In this document: positions 36,201 through 51,015 of the stretch, one piece after another | Numbering within the stretch: position 1 is the stretch's first letter | How the letters are laid out: the number at the start of each line of letters is the position of its first letter | Assembly: GCA_036346205.1 (NCBI GenBank) | Contig: JARFJB010001947.1 | Location: 691,001-755,000 of the forward strand | From: Vesta saturnalis | Lineage: Eukaryota > Arthropoda > Insecta > Coleoptera > Lampyridae | Length of the DNA: 64,000 bases | Reading direction: 5' to 3' | Notes under the pieces: model-generated | Told to the model about the DNA's origin: nothing | Database searches by the model: none | What the model saw: only the letters and a program-made list of their open reading frames with translations | Program-made: the position numbers and the translations under genes

Positions 36201-37300
36201 TACCAAAATTTGAGATGTAAATGTCATCATATACAACCATTGTTAATGTTTATAACAGTGTTATAGACAGATATTAATCTATTGTGATTCGTCCTCTGTT
36301 TTTTGACGTAAAGTAATAAGTTAAAAGTTTTGATTCATTTAATGAAATATTTGAGCCAAACATGTTTTTCTCTTTGCAGCGACAACGACCATTTATCGTC
36401 TATTTAGTTTTTGATAAATTTTAACGAAAGTAATTCAAGTTTTTTTTTTAAGTAATTAATTAAAGGTAAATTTTTGAGAAACGATTTATTATGGATTGAC
36501 GTAAAGCATTTAGATAACGTAGTACGAGTTTGATGACCGAGCAGCTGATTGTATTTTATTTTGGTGCGTACGAGGGTATCACGAAAAGTGACAAGATATT
36601 TTTTTATGGGTACCGACCTATCGATTGGAGACATTCTAGTAGCTGATATACCGAACAGGTAAGCGAATATAATTGCTTGTTATGGCAGCTAGGTAACTTA
36701 TTTTGGAATTTAGGTATTACATCCTCATATCGACGTTTGATAAATTTTAGAATTTCATAGATTTTTGATCGCGTTTGTTTAGTTTGTGGTGACGTATATT
36801 TTTCGTTTTAATTGAATAATTAAGTTGTCGTATTTCCAATTATTCTTGGATTAGTTGAGATAATAATTTCTGACGTAGAGTTGTCGAAATATTTAGTGAG
36901 TTTTAGGTTTTATTTTGCATTTTGCGGCTTTTACAATTAAAGCTTAAGATTTTATTGAAGATTAGGTGAACCTGGCGTTAATATTTTTGGAGCAGACTTT
37001 GTAGAAATGGTAGATTTTTGAGTGAACGCTTTGGTTTCCTATTAGGCCAATATAATATCAGTTCATGACGTTTTCCCGCTATAAATGATTTTTATTAGGT
37101 GGCGCCTTTTTGAATTTTTCTCCCGATTTTGACGATTTTGGAGTTGCTACGAGTGCCTTTTGCATCGTTTAGTAAGAACCCCGACCTTACCACTGAGTTA
37201 TGCCGTGGCACAAATTGCCTTTACGGGCTGGATGATCTAGTGAGCATTTAGCCTGTAACAGTTGGTAAATTTCTGCTTGTCCTAATTGTATTTTACGTTT

Positions 37301-38820
37301 TAGTTAACATAAATATACGAATGACTTGTTAAATCCAATCTGATTTAATAAATTATACGTGAAATATCCCAGAACACATATGAACTATCTTTTTTAATCG
37401 ACCAAAATCGATTATAACATCAATTTTTTAATTGATATTCTGTTAAATTTTGGAATCCTGCCTAACAGGTACTCTACATTGACCAAATGTTTAGAAAAAT
37501 AAAATAGTACGTAAAAGTTAATATTTAATATGTAATTTTTACTCAACACAATGCTGCCTATCAAACACGGGTTAATTTATTTAATTCTATATTAAGTTTT
37601 TTTAATTTTAGTATTAATTTTATCGATAAACGATGCCTTTATTTTACCTCTAAATTAACTTGGGACAAGATTTTATCAGTGGCGGTTTCCAAATTGAAAT
37701 TCGAAATTTTTATAACTGTACGTACTAATGTATACTTTGTTTCAAATTATTTAGACGTTAATTTATAAAATTATATAAAACTTAAATATATGATTCATGT
37801 TATATGTACGCTCGAGTTGAAGCTAAGTGTACTGTGCCATTTGTGTGTTTTTTTAATATCTTCGATTAATGCTGCCGACAGACCTTGTCACATAATGAGA
37901 CACTTCAAGTCATTGACCCATTTTTCCCGTCAAAGCACTTCTCTGTCCTAAAAACTTACACAAGTCTATCAGCCCTAATTTGACTTGAAGCTTGATGCCA
38001 TCTACTATGAAACAGATACTAGATATTAAGTTTGCAACCTCTTATGGTCCCATAGTAGTTGCTTAGGTAATACTCTTTTTTCTAAATATCATTGCAACCT
38101 GATATTTTGGTAAACGTTCACATGAGCTATAAATCAATTGGCGATACCTAAAAATTATTGTTGTGTTAGAAAGAAACTAGTGTGTAATATATAACATTGT
38201 ATACTTATAGCTAACTCCAACATAAAAATGTACGTTTATCGTTTATTTAGTTCTTTTTGAATGCTATATATAAACTCTATTGACTATTAACTGAGATATA
38301 ATAGAGGTAGGTTAATTATGTCGCTAAATCACGGCAATGAAGTTTTATTTTTCAAAATTAGTTACAGCTATATTGTTCGCTAAGTATCTGTAACATACGC
38401 CAAATTTGATTTCCTATTATCATTGTTTCGTGAGGAAATCATAAAAAAAGTTTTATTATTTTATGTTTTGCGAGGGTTTCAGAAACTCGAGCTAATATTG
38501 AAACTTAGCACGTAATATAATAATAATAGGAAATGCATGCTTTCGATATTGGGAGGACAACAATTAAATTAGTTGTCTCTAATACGATATTGTTATACGA
38601 GTGTACAAAGCTTTTAGTCAAGTTTAAAATGCAAGGGTACACAAAAACGACCACAAGTGATGATGCTGAACGATAATTACATAAAAATAATTAAATCGAG
38701 TTTATAGAATAGTACATTTTAATTTAGTACATTATACAGGGGAATTGATGGAGAGTAATTCTTCTCAATCTACATATAACCTTTAGCTACTAGCATAAAA
38801 CGGCTACCATCTTAAGATAC
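37301..38820. other. AT-rich sequence, no gene seen
   Basis: No coding-like frame or clear repeat. It ends where GC content rises before the Harbinger remnant. Confidence 0.45.
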
Positions 38821-38856
38821 GATTCCGAGCCAGGCCGCGGACGGCAGCGGTAGACG

Positions 38857-38876
38857 CCGACAGCAAATGCTGTCGG
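38857..38876. repeat. Perfect hairpin before the Harbinger-like exon
   Basis: CCGACAGCAAATGCTGTCGG: 9-bp arms around AA, within a GC-rich 110-bp leader (38820-38926) that also has CCGGCAGCCGGC. Possibly part of a terminal or subterminal repeat of the element. Confidence 0.5.
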
Positions 38877-38927
38877 GCTTCAGTTGCAGTCGTATAGATT
38901 TCGAAGCCGGCAGCCGGCACTGCAGTT

Positions 38928-39226
38928 ATGAATAATCAAATGATGCAAGTTTTATTGCAAAAAGAAGAAGACGACGATGATTTATTATTGTATTATTACT
39001 TAAGCAGAAAACCTACACTGCCATTGTACTTAAATAGACTGGAAGAAGGCTTTTATGAAACTTTGATAAAAAGACACTTAAATGATAGTGAACACATTTT
39101 CAGAAGTTGTTGCCGTTTAAATAAAAACCAGTTTAATTTTGTAATCTGTTTAATTTATTTATGATCTTGCTCCAAAAACATTGAGGGAGACAATATCGCC
39201 AGAAGAGAAATTATTCTTTACATTAA
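38928..39226 (+). pseudogene. PIF/Harbinger transposase, first exon
   Basis: N-terminal region of a Harbinger-type DDE nuclease. ATG at 38928, an acidic run, then FYETLIKRHLNDSEHIFRS and CRLNKNQFNFVICLI, which match the helical domain ahead of the nuclease. One frameshift near 39158 separates this from LAPKTLRETISPEEKLFFTL, another family block. A GT donor (GTAAGC at 39227) follows the final Arg codon. The catalytic exon is not found: the DNA beyond is the opposite-strand partner gene and then a microsatellite. Confidence 0.65.
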
Positions 39227-39296
39227 GGTAAGCTAATTAAAATTATTTCTTAATAATAATAGTAGAGAAGGTCAGTTAACTAAGTAAACTAATCAT

Positions 39297-39683
39297 TCAA
39301 AAATTCTGAGATTGCAAGAAATTTTCTATTTGATGTGTTAAATCATTTCCATCCGAACATATTGAACGAAATTCGGCATTACGTGTATATGACAAACCGG
39401 TTGGTTCAGAATAACTGCTAATTGGAGAATAAGTATTTAAAATTGTGCACTGACTGTCATCAGAAACACTTGTCATGGCTGAACCAGCTCTTGAAGTAGG
39501 TGGTATTGAAGAACTAGATATAGTATTATTGTCTGCCGCCGAAATCCCGTACTTGGTGAGAACTTCAAAGATTTCCTGATTTGCAGTGATTTGAAGTAAT
39601 CTTATTGACAAGTTCTTTAAAACATGTTCAATATGATTAGCAAATGATTTGAGCTCTTCGTCAGTTCCAGATATATTTTTCAT
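39297..39683 (-). pseudogene. Harbinger partner protein (Myb/MADF-like), C-terminal half
   Basis: Open 128-residue frame on the opposite strand, as expected for the second gene of Harbinger elements, which helps the transposase bind DNA. It shows SFANHIEHVLKNLSIRLLQI and IFEVLTKYGI, the usual BESS-like C-terminal helices, then a Ser-rich tail. The N-terminal DNA-binding half is absent because the sequence runs straight into the CT array. Assignment rests on pattern and on the adjacent transposase exon. Confidence 0.55.
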
Positions 39684-39694
39684 TAGCGGTAGAC

Positions 39695-42160
<2,466 letters not shown>

Positions 42161-42399
42161 AAAAATTAAACAATGGCATATGTGTAAACATTTAACTCCG
42201 ATATTAAAGTCTAAATTAGACCATATCGAGTAGTAATAAAATAGTGTAATATAGTGGAAAGTCGGTGATAAATAAGAAGTTCCAAGAAGAAAATAATTAA
42301 ACTAACATATAAGGAAATAAATAGTAAATTTGCTTAAATTATAAAAATATTTAAGATTAAAATAAAAATAACAAAAATATGGAAGAAATTCGCTTGCTT

Positions 42400-43270
42400 T
42401 AGAGATAAGAAAGATAAAGAAAAATGTTACGCGGGTAAATGAAGTGCTACTCGACGACACGAGGTAGGCAACACATCCTACACTCGCGTAAGCAATAAAG
42501 AATAAACATGGATATTTGAAACTGTAACAGAATACAAAAAATTATAGTAAATCGAAATTAAAACTGTAGAACAAGATACACGACAAATACACTAAATAAT
42601 TTAACCTAAAGAAATCAAATCGTAACTATATAAATAAAAATTCGGATAAACTAAAGAATAATACAAAAGAGAATTTTTAAATTACCGAGGGTTGATAATA
42701 GCGAAGAATCCAAATAATTAATGATAATATAAATAAGTTGTACAATAAATTGGCTACAATCACAAAAGAAATTAATCATTAAAAGAAGAAAATAATGCAT
42801 TAAAAGATAAAATGAGTATTCAGGAAGACGAAATAGAACTACTTGATAGGGAAATTAGGAAAAAAGTATTGTAGTAAAAGGAATACAGGACGAAGATTAC
42901 GAAAGTGAGACTAACACCAAAGAAAGGATTCAAATGGTTATACAAAATATGGGAATAGAAATTGATAATGAAATAGAAGTGGATGAAATAAGAAGAATAG
43001 GAAAATACAACAGCAATAAGAATAAGCCAATTTTGGTAAAGCTCACAAAAGAAAATACGAAAACGAAAATATTAAGGAACACTAGAATCTTAAAAGGGAC
43101 AGACATCTAGATAAATGAAGCTACCCCAAAAATATACAGGAGGAAAGAAAATTGTTGATAACAATAATGAAAAAAGCTAAGAAGCAAAGGAGATAAAGCA
43201 TTAATAAGATACAATAAACTAATAACAAGTAATGAAGTGTTTAAATCACAAAAAAACAGCTGAATAACCA
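42400..43270 (+). pseudogene. LINE 5' region and ORF1-like protein
   Basis: After an untranslated leader (42400-42760), broken + frames encode a Lys/Glu-rich coiled coil (MSIQEDEIELLDREIRKK) and a following block VVKGIQDEDY ... IRRIGKYNSNKNKPILVKL, which resembles the RRM-like module of LINE ORF1 or the N-terminal segment of RTE-type proteins. It may be part of one long protein with the endonuclease. Stops and frameshifts occur about every 150-300 bp. Confidence 0.55.
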
Positions 43271-43489
43271 AAACGACGAGACTAAAAAACTAGATAATAA
43301 AGATAAGGAAGGAAATGCAATGACAGACCAGGAAAAGAAAAAGGAAATGAGTAAGGCTAACAAAATAAAGAAGAAAAGAAATAAAAATATAAAAATACAA
43401 ACATAAACACGAATAAAGAAAACGAACTTGATAAAAACTTAAATAATGAAAACCAAAAAGAAACTCAAACAAATAAGGAACTAAATATA

Positions 43490-46148
43490 TGGAAATTAGT
43501 AGCATGGAATACTAGAAGTATTATATTATGAACGAATTTGAGGAAGCAAATCTAGTAATTTTAGTGCTAAGTGAAACAAAAAAGAAAGGAAATGGAGAAA
43601 TAAGTTTAACAAATGGACACACATTATTATACAGTGGAGTACGGAATGACCAGAGAGCAGCAGCGGGAGTACGCTGTATAATACAGAAAAAAATTAATGA
43701 CCAAATGATAACATAGAAAGCAGTCTCGGAAAAAATCCTACTACTAGAACTAAGAAATAAACAAGGAAAGGCAATGACAATAATATCAGTATGTGGACTA
43801 AACGAAAGTGAAAGAGTAGGAGAAAACGAAAAATTTTGGAAAGAACTATCAAATATAACAGAAAAAGCCAAAGGAATCGTATACATAGCAGGTGACTTCA
43901 ATAGTAGAGTAGGGAACAAAGATGAAGGATATAAAACAACAATAGAGCAATACGGAGAGGAAGTACGAAATAATAATAGAAAAAGACTATTAAGTTTACC
44001 AACTGCAAAACATAATAATAACCAACTCATTCTACCAACATAAGAAAATACATAAGTTCACTGGAGTACAAATAAATAAAGGAGAGAAATGAAGCATAAA
44101 TTACATATTAGTACAAAAAAAAGAGAGGAAAAACATATTAGATATAACAGTGAGAAGAAGTGCAAAAATCTTCAGGGACTACTACTTACTTACGGGGAAA
44201 ATAATACAAAATGACACGGAAACAGAAAAACTTTAAAAACAATAAAACGACCTCACATATCATTAAAAACATATAAACTTAGAGATAAATAAATCGCAAA
44301 AAGATACCAACAAAAAACAGAAAACAATCTAAAGGATAAAATGGATGACATAAAACAGACAGGTACACAAGAAAGATGGAAGTTATTTAAAGAAAGAATT
44401 ATTAATGCTGTAAAAGAGACATGTGGGATACATAAGACGAAAAACGGAAAAAAACAAAAAGACTGGTGGACTAATGAGACAAAAAAAGAAACCCAGAAGA
44501 AGAACAAAGAATGGAAAAAATACTTAACAAACAAAACCATAGAACAATATGAACTATACAAAACCCAAAGAAAAAAAGTAAAAGAGCTAGTAGCAAAAAA
44601 AAATTATGGACAGACTTTGAAAGCAAAATAGAAAAAGATAGCATAGGCAACCAAAAACTATTTTACAAAGTCCTTCAGAATAGAAAATCCGAGAAAAGAA
44701 TTATATAAAGAACAAAGACAAAGAAATAATAACAAATGACAGAAATAATGGAAAGATGGAGAGAATACTTTCAGGAATTGCTAGGACAACAAACAAATAT
44801 AAAAAGAAACAATACAACGGAAACTTAAAATGTTAACCAGACGGAAGGAGAGGAAGTTGAAAAAATAGAAATGGCTGAAAGAAGTACTGAGAAAATTAAA
44901 GAAATGGAGAAACACCTAAAGATGATAAAATTACAGTACAAATGATCAAGAACCTGGGAGAGACGGGGATAAAAATGCTTTTAGAAATATGAAAAAAAGC
45001 CTGGCAAAATGAAAAAATACCAGAGGAATGGGGAGTAGCATTAATAACACAAATACACAAAAAGAGAGACAGAAAACAATGTAATAACTATAGGGGAATT
45101 ACACTATTGAACACTAACATAAAAATATACGAACAATAAACTAAAAATAATCACAGAACCCCAGTAGAGTGGATTTAGACCTGGAAGAAGTACACAAGAT
45201 CACATCTTTACAATAAAACCACTAATAGAGAAAAGACAACCTTATTTTGTATACATATGAACAACATTATCAGGAAAAGTGAAGAAAACATAAAGAAACT
45301 TTTTGCAGGATACAGAAACCAAGAAAAAAATAGAAACAGCCGAAGGAGTTTCTGCAGATGATGTGGTGATAACAGCGGGAAATAAAAAAATGTCACAAAG
45401 AAATCTAAATATATGGAAAGAAGTAATGGAAGAAGAGGGTATGGAAATAAACGCAGATAAAACTAAGATAATGGTAATTAGAGAACAGGATATTAAAACA
45501 AATGTTGAAATAGAAAACACCAAAATAGAACGAGTAAAAGAATATAAATACTTAGGAGTAACTTTAGAGACAACACGAAAACAAGAAGCCGAAATAAACG
45601 AGAGAATAGACAAGACAATAAAATTATACTTTTTAACTATATTTATTACATCGCGCGTCCGCGCGGCTATGCAATGAACAGAAAATGTATAAATAAGAAA
45701 GAAAGTAGTAATCAAACCAAGATAATAGTCTTTAACTCAATATATAGTCCAGTACTAACATATGGAAGTGAATCTACTTTCAAGAAAACAAAAAAACAAA
45801 ATATAAAATACAGTAATGAAATACCTTAGGCGAATATTAGGATTGACCAGAAAAAAACAGGATAAGAAACACACAAATAAGAGAAGAATTAGGAGTACAA
45901 CCAATCCTACACTCTATAGAACAACGACAACTCAGTTGGTGGGGACATATAGAGCGAATGTACAACAAAAAACAAGTAAAGGCAGTATACGAAGCAAGGA
46001 CACAAAAAAAAAGAAAACGGGAAGACCAAGGAAAGCATGGAACCAAGTTATAGAAGAAATAATACAAGAAAGAGGCAAATCCTGGGAAGCGGCAAAAAAT
46101 TTAGCAAGAAATAGAAAAGATTGGAGAAAATTTATGGAAGAAAAATAA
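43490..46148 (+). pseudogene. APE-type LINE endonuclease/reverse transcriptase (RTE-like)
   Basis: Target-primed retrotransposition enzyme, heavily decayed. AP-endonuclease motifs: WKLVAWNTRS at the start, VLSETKKKGNGE and IAGDFNSRVGN; the SDH motif near 44165 is lost. Reverse transcriptase: WGVALITQIHKK, NNYRGITLLNT, SGFRPGRSTQDH (45168-45205); the catalytic box appears as SADDVVITAG (about 45350), with the first Tyr changed and the preceding palm region deleted. The C-terminal tail RPRKAWNQVIEEIIQE ends at 46148. At least ten stops or shifts. The clade is judged from the tail and the short tandem 3' end; RTE or a close relative is most likely. Confidence 0.75.
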
Positions 46149-46204
46149 AACAAATTGTAAACCTAGATATATAATGTAAACAATTAATTTAGAATGTAAA
46201 CCTG
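46149..46204 (+). repeat. LINE 3' end with short tandem TGTAAAC repeats
   Basis: TGTAAAC occurs three times (46157, 46175, 46195) at 18-20 bp spacing; such short tandem ends without poly(A) are usual for RTE-type LINEs. A relic lies at 23225. Confidence 0.55.
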
Positions 46205-46239
46205 ACACCGTTTAGGTATAAGTGTAAGGATTATACTAA

Positions 46240-47960
46240 TAAAACTAGATTTCGACTTGTTCAAAATGAATAGGAAAATGTAGGAGCTTCGGCTGAACAA
46301 AGCAACAAAGACAAGTTAATAAAGCATGTGTAATTTTAAATCTTTAGTGTAGATAGGTAGTGTACATAAGAAATTGTGTTCAGAAGAAAATATACAGGAA
46401 AGGTGAAATCCAAATTTAGGGAAAATGAAGTGGTAATATAAATTCCTAATTTTGATATGAAAAGTGAATAACGAAAGACGCTTTTAAAAAAAAATAAATC
46501 ATTTTAACATGTTTTGTACTTATATGTAGTAATGGATCAAGTTTGTAGTGTTAAAAAAAGCTTGTAGTTTTGAAATGCGCTGTCCAATAAAATAAATGTT
46601 ATAGAATGATATGCAATTATATAATTTGTGTTACACAGCACGAGGTAATGAGGATGTCCTTTTGCGCATGGTTCAGGAGTGGTTACAGGGGGAGGGGGTA
46701 AATAAAGTCACAAAACTGACGCTCTTCTAGATTTTTGAATTTGTTCCTACTTCCCAATCGAAATTAAAAGTTTTGAAAACGTAATTGCGTCTTACAAGTG
46801 TCGTTTGAGTTATTGCATTTTCTATTTTACCAGAAATATAAAAACTGGTCCCTCTAAACTGGCTTATTTAAATTTTAAACGAACTATCTTTTTTATGTTC
46901 TACTTACGAGCACTCTCAAAAACACAATTTGCTAGAGCAGTAACGTTTTTAAAATCGATTGGGAAGAAACAAATTTATAAATTTTGATACACAAGAACAT
47001 GTGTTCTTTAATTAAACTGCAACAATAATTCAAAGCATAATGAGGGATAATTTCGCTTCCTCTATGGAAACAGTTTACGCCGGTGTGAATGAATTATAGC
47101 ACTCGATCGCTTTATCACGAATAAGTCAGCATTACTTGTTGAGGCCAATCGTATATTAAAAGTACCAAACTATAACTTTTACGTGTGTGTCTGTTGCTAA
47201 ATTACATATTTCTTATAATTTGACGTATTCATTCATTATTAGAAACTCGAAATAATGAACGGAATGTTACGGAAATGGTAATAGCGAATCTCTCTAACTT
47301 TTAATAACAAAAAGTAAATCATAATTTAAAATAAACTTGCCTAAAAGTTTCAATTTATGTGTTGTAATAATTCAGTTCTTTAGAATTTTGTCTTATATTA
47401 ATGTACCCGTCTTAAACATTTTAAATGCAATGTGCAGAAACTCGTTTTATATGAAAATCTAAATTTGATCGGTTTATATTCACAAACAATATATTGTTTT
47501 AAATAATATAAAGTAAAATAATTGTAAAACAAAACTGCAGGTTTAGTTCAATGACGAATGCTTAATTCAGTATTTTCTTGTGTAGGTATTACTTAACTTA
47601 TGCACAATTTATCTCAAACAAACAATATGCATAAAATAAATCTAAAGTTTTCATTGTTTATATGAACTTATGCAAATTGTATTTCTTATAGGAGACAATA
47701 CGTTACTTAAATCATATTTGGAATTATTTCCTTATTTTATTTACAACAAACAAACAAACTGTCTTTTAAAAACAGATAATTTTTAAAATTTAAACTGTGC
47801 ACACACATTTATATGAGAGTTATATTTGTCTTATAAGAGTAACATCTTTTTATTAAATAAAACAACTGAACTGCACTTAAAACTGTTAAATAGCTTTCAA
47901 CGACTGCACTGTTTACATAAAAACCCTAGATATGAATTATATGTATGTTTCCAATAATAA
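46240..47960. mobile_element. Noncoding left arm of element copy 2
   Basis: Collinear with 17840-21920 of copy 3 and immediately upstream of the polymerase. The LINE sits at its outer edge, so the left terminal repeat of copy 2 is not visible. No coding frame. Confidence 0.6.
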
Positions 47961-47997
47961 TATATAAGGATATCGCTGAACCTCCCCGTTAATTTTT

Positions 47998-48540
47998 TTG
48001 ATTCAAAAGTGTATTAAGGTATATGGTGGAACTCAAAATAGTTACAGGGAGCCTATAACTCTTTTAGCAATTTCTACTAATTATCATACTGCTGGTTCTT
48101 TTGCGGATGTTATTAATACAAAAAATACTACTGTGTATTATTTCACTTGGATTAAAAGTGCGTCAGCTCTTGTTTCTAAACATCTATCGAATAACAAGTG
48201 CAAGAAATTTATTTGTTACCGACGCTTAAACCATTTTCCTGCATATTGCCTTCTCACTCACTGTCGTCAACTTAATCATTGCTCTGCTAGGCTACCTACC
48301 GAAGCGGAAATGAATTTGCAATTACAAAATTTCGCACTCGAGGAAAAGATACCATTTGTAATTTAAGGCTGATTTACAAAGTATTTCACAAAAATTTACA
48401 AATTTAACGGGCTTCGAAAGTAATACTCTATTTCACTCCAAACATATACCGTTCAGCGTCGCTTACCATTTGAAGTATATACAATGATTCCTTGTCTTGA
48501 TTTAGACTTTACAGAGAAAATGATTGCATTCAATGGTTTC
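47998..48540 (+). pseudogene. Family B DNA polymerase, N-terminal part (copy 2, before the piggyBac insertion)
   Basis: Start region of the copy 2 polymerase. The 122-residue frame ends with CSARLPTEAEMNLQLQNFAL and EKIPFVI, the usual lead-in to the first exonuclease motif. A stop and frameshift fall exactly there; the next frame starts ADLQS where DFE is normal, and continues KHIPFSVAYHLKYIYNDSLS up to the TTAA at 48541. The sequence resumes at 51016 on the far side of a piggyBac element. Confidence 0.75.
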
Positions 48541-48544
48541 TTAA

Positions 48545-51015
48545 CAAGTTAAGTGCCGTCGCAAATTTTTTATGTAGGTCTGATAAGCCAAGAAGGTTTT
48601 TAGACTTCGTATTATACGGCTATTAACTGCTTTCCTTTTATTGTGATTAGTGACATATATTTAAATAAAAAATATTATTTTTTGAATGTCGGGCCCATAG
48701 GCCCGACGCGGCGTAAGACACTCACTCCTACTTCACCGCCGCTGGTTCCCCACTATTGTCATGCTGTCGACGCACGCTAGTCAACTTGTCCATTCCAGTT
48801 AGTGTTAGTTTATTAGTGAGTATTAGGCTTACGTTATAGTCTTCTCAAAAAAACGCCTTATCAGAAAAAGTACTTGAACAACTAATAAATATGTCGGATG
48901 AAGACGAGTTTCATGATTTTAGTGATGATGATTCGGCAGTCGATCCAAATTTCGAATTGATTCCGATGTTTCAGATGACTCTTGCGTTGCATCAGAAAGT
49001 AAGCATATTTTAATATTTTCTTTGATCGTATAATTTGTATAACTCTATATTATAGATGAAGTTGAAGTGGAAAATTTTGATTTGCAAACGGGATGATGGG
49101 TAATTCACAAGAAAACCAACTGGAAGGTAATATACTTATAATTAGTAATTTAGTTACTTACTCTTATATAATTTTTAGAAGTTGTATCAAACAACGTAGA
49201 TGAATCTTTACCAGGTTGTTCAAAATCAAATGAATGGACAAATCCCAAAGGTTTACAAGTAAAACTATCCCCGTTTTCGGTAGAACATGGCGTAGATTGT
49301 GATGTAGCTGGCATGTTAGCTGCAGCTAAACCAGGAGAATTATTTTCTACTGATTCAATATTTAACCTTATAGTGGACCAGACAAATTTATACGCCACTC
49401 AGCTTTTGACTACTACAGATGCAGGTCCATTATCCAGATTACATGAGTGGACCCCAACAGATATAGGTGAAATAAAAAGGTTTTTTGGCTTGATAACGTG
49501 GATGGGTATCAAGAAATTACCAGCAATTGCAGATTATTGGAGTCAAGATATTCTGTTCAAGAATTTATTTGCGTCAAGTGTGATGTCCAGAAATAGGTTT
49601 GAGATCCTTCTAAAAATGATTCACTTTGCAAATAACGAGGAATGCTCTGAAGGAGATAGATTACATAAAGTAAGTAATTTAGTAAATCTTCTTCTAAAAA
49701 TTACCAGACCCTGTACACACCTCTAAAACTGTATGTGTTGACGAATCAATGATTCCATTTCGAGGAAGGCTACTGATGAAACAGTATAATAAACAAAAAG
49801 ACATAGATATGGAATAAAAGTTTTCAAGTTATGTTGTGGAAATGGCTACACATACAATTTACAGATTTACGCTGGAAAAACATTGAGAAAACTAAACTAC
49901 CCCACCGGAGTAGTTATGGAATTATGCGAACCCATACTAAACCAAAACCGGACTGTCTGTACAGATAACTGGTACACTAGCGTAGAGTTAGCTAACAAGT
50001 TGCTGGATAGAAATACCCATCTAATTGGTACAATAACGTGATCGGAAGGCAATTCCTAAAGATATTGCCGACAAGAAAATAAAAGTCGGAAATTGCTGCA
50101 GCCGAAAACAGCAGAGGATAACTTTTCTCAACTGGAAAGATAAACGTAATGTATTTATGTTATCAACGCAACATTCTACCCAAACCGAAATTGTACACAC
50201 AAAACGTGGGACATCTGTCACAAAACCACTAATGGTTGTGGAATATAATAAAGCAAAAGCTGGGGTAGATCTGTCGGATGTAATGAAAGCCTATTCTCTC
50301 CACTGCGAAAAACTGTCAAATGGTACAGAAAGTTAGCTATGGAGCTACTATTGAATACATCTATGGTAAACGCCTAAATACTATTCGTGGAAGTTACCAA
50401 TGAAAAAATGGGAATTGTTGAATTTCGCAAAGAAATAGCAAAATATTTGTGTAAAAAAAAACACGCGGAAAATGTCGCTATTTCATTCAGCGCGAAGAGA
50501 AAACATCACGAGTTTACTATAATCCCAGGAAAGAACCATAAAATTAGGAAATTGTGTAAGAAGTGTTACGAAGATATTAGTAGAAGAGAGGGTCGACAGA
50601 CGGCGAAGAATAAAACAAAAAAAGTTAATACAATTTGTCAAGATCGTGACGGTCAACCTTCCCTATGTTTAGAATGTTTCAACAATATTCATAAGTAAAT
50701 AATTTTTTAAGATTAACGTTTTTATTATTTGTAAATGGCATAATGTAAACTAATAATAATGTGAAATAAGAATGTTATTCTGAAATTTTCTTTATTTTTT
50801 ATTTTCCCATTACAACTACTCCCATTGATGTATGGTGCATTATATTTGCACAGGCCGTGCCGGTCCATTGTCAGTAACAAATACGTACTGAATACTGCCG
50901 ATGGCGTGATATAATCATTTGAAAAATGGCTTTCAATGCCGGTCCCCTAGGACCGACATGGCGTGGTGGAAAATATTAGTGCCGGTCCTATAGGCCCGTC
51001 ATGGCAGTTAACTTG
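48545..51015 (+). mobile_element. piggyBac-like element nested in the copy 2 polymerase
   Basis: 2471 bp between TTAA target duplications (48541-48544 and 51016-51019). Terminal inverted repeats are CAAGTTAAGTGCC and, at the other end, the complement of CAAGTTAACTGCC: 13 bp with one mismatch. Palindromic G/C-rich subterminal repeats lie at 48688-48707, 50937-50965 and 50980-51006. It carries one transposase pseudogene. Reading across the two TTAA sites, the polymerase coding pattern continues, which fixes the insertion order. Confidence 0.9.
48893..50698 (+). pseudogene. piggyBac transposase (DDE_Tnp_1_7), inactivated
   Basis: Cut-and-paste transposase for TTAA targets. ATG at 48890-48893 followed by an acidic N-terminus; two short GT-AG introns look likely (about 49000-49055 and 49127-49180). 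The 49313-49726 piece is the insertion domain with KRFFGLITWMGIKKLP and FEILLKMIHF. Catalytic Asp residues are in CVDESMIPFRGR (about 49738), CTDNWYTS (about 49957) and KAGVDLSDVMKAY (about 50255). The C-terminal zinc-binding domain has LCKKCYED and CQDRDGQPSLCLECF. Frameshifts near 49700, 49795, 50040 and 50370 inactivate it. Length and domain order otherwise match the family. Confidence 0.88.

Larger units (their letters stand above)
32431..37300. repeat. T/G-skewed noncoding stretch with a repeated 120-bp block
   Basis: The + strand is strikingly rich in T and G and poor in C over about 4.8 kb. The block 32631-32748 (ACGAGTGCC ... ACCACTGAGTTATGCCGTGG ... TCTAGTGAGCATTTAGCCTGTAA-like) recurs at 37149-37260. 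A GGCGCCTGAACATG sequence at 32754-32767 resembles a lysine-tRNA primer binding site just after the first block. These features fit a large noncoding LTR element, but another GGCGCC precedes the second block (37101-37106) and no gag or pol frame is visible, so the class is uncertain. Confidence 0.4.

Noticed and set aside
43521..44030. Hydrophobic, Phe/Ser/Leu-rich frames on the - strand across the LINE
   Set aside because: Antisense shadows of Lys/Glu-rich LINE coding sequence.
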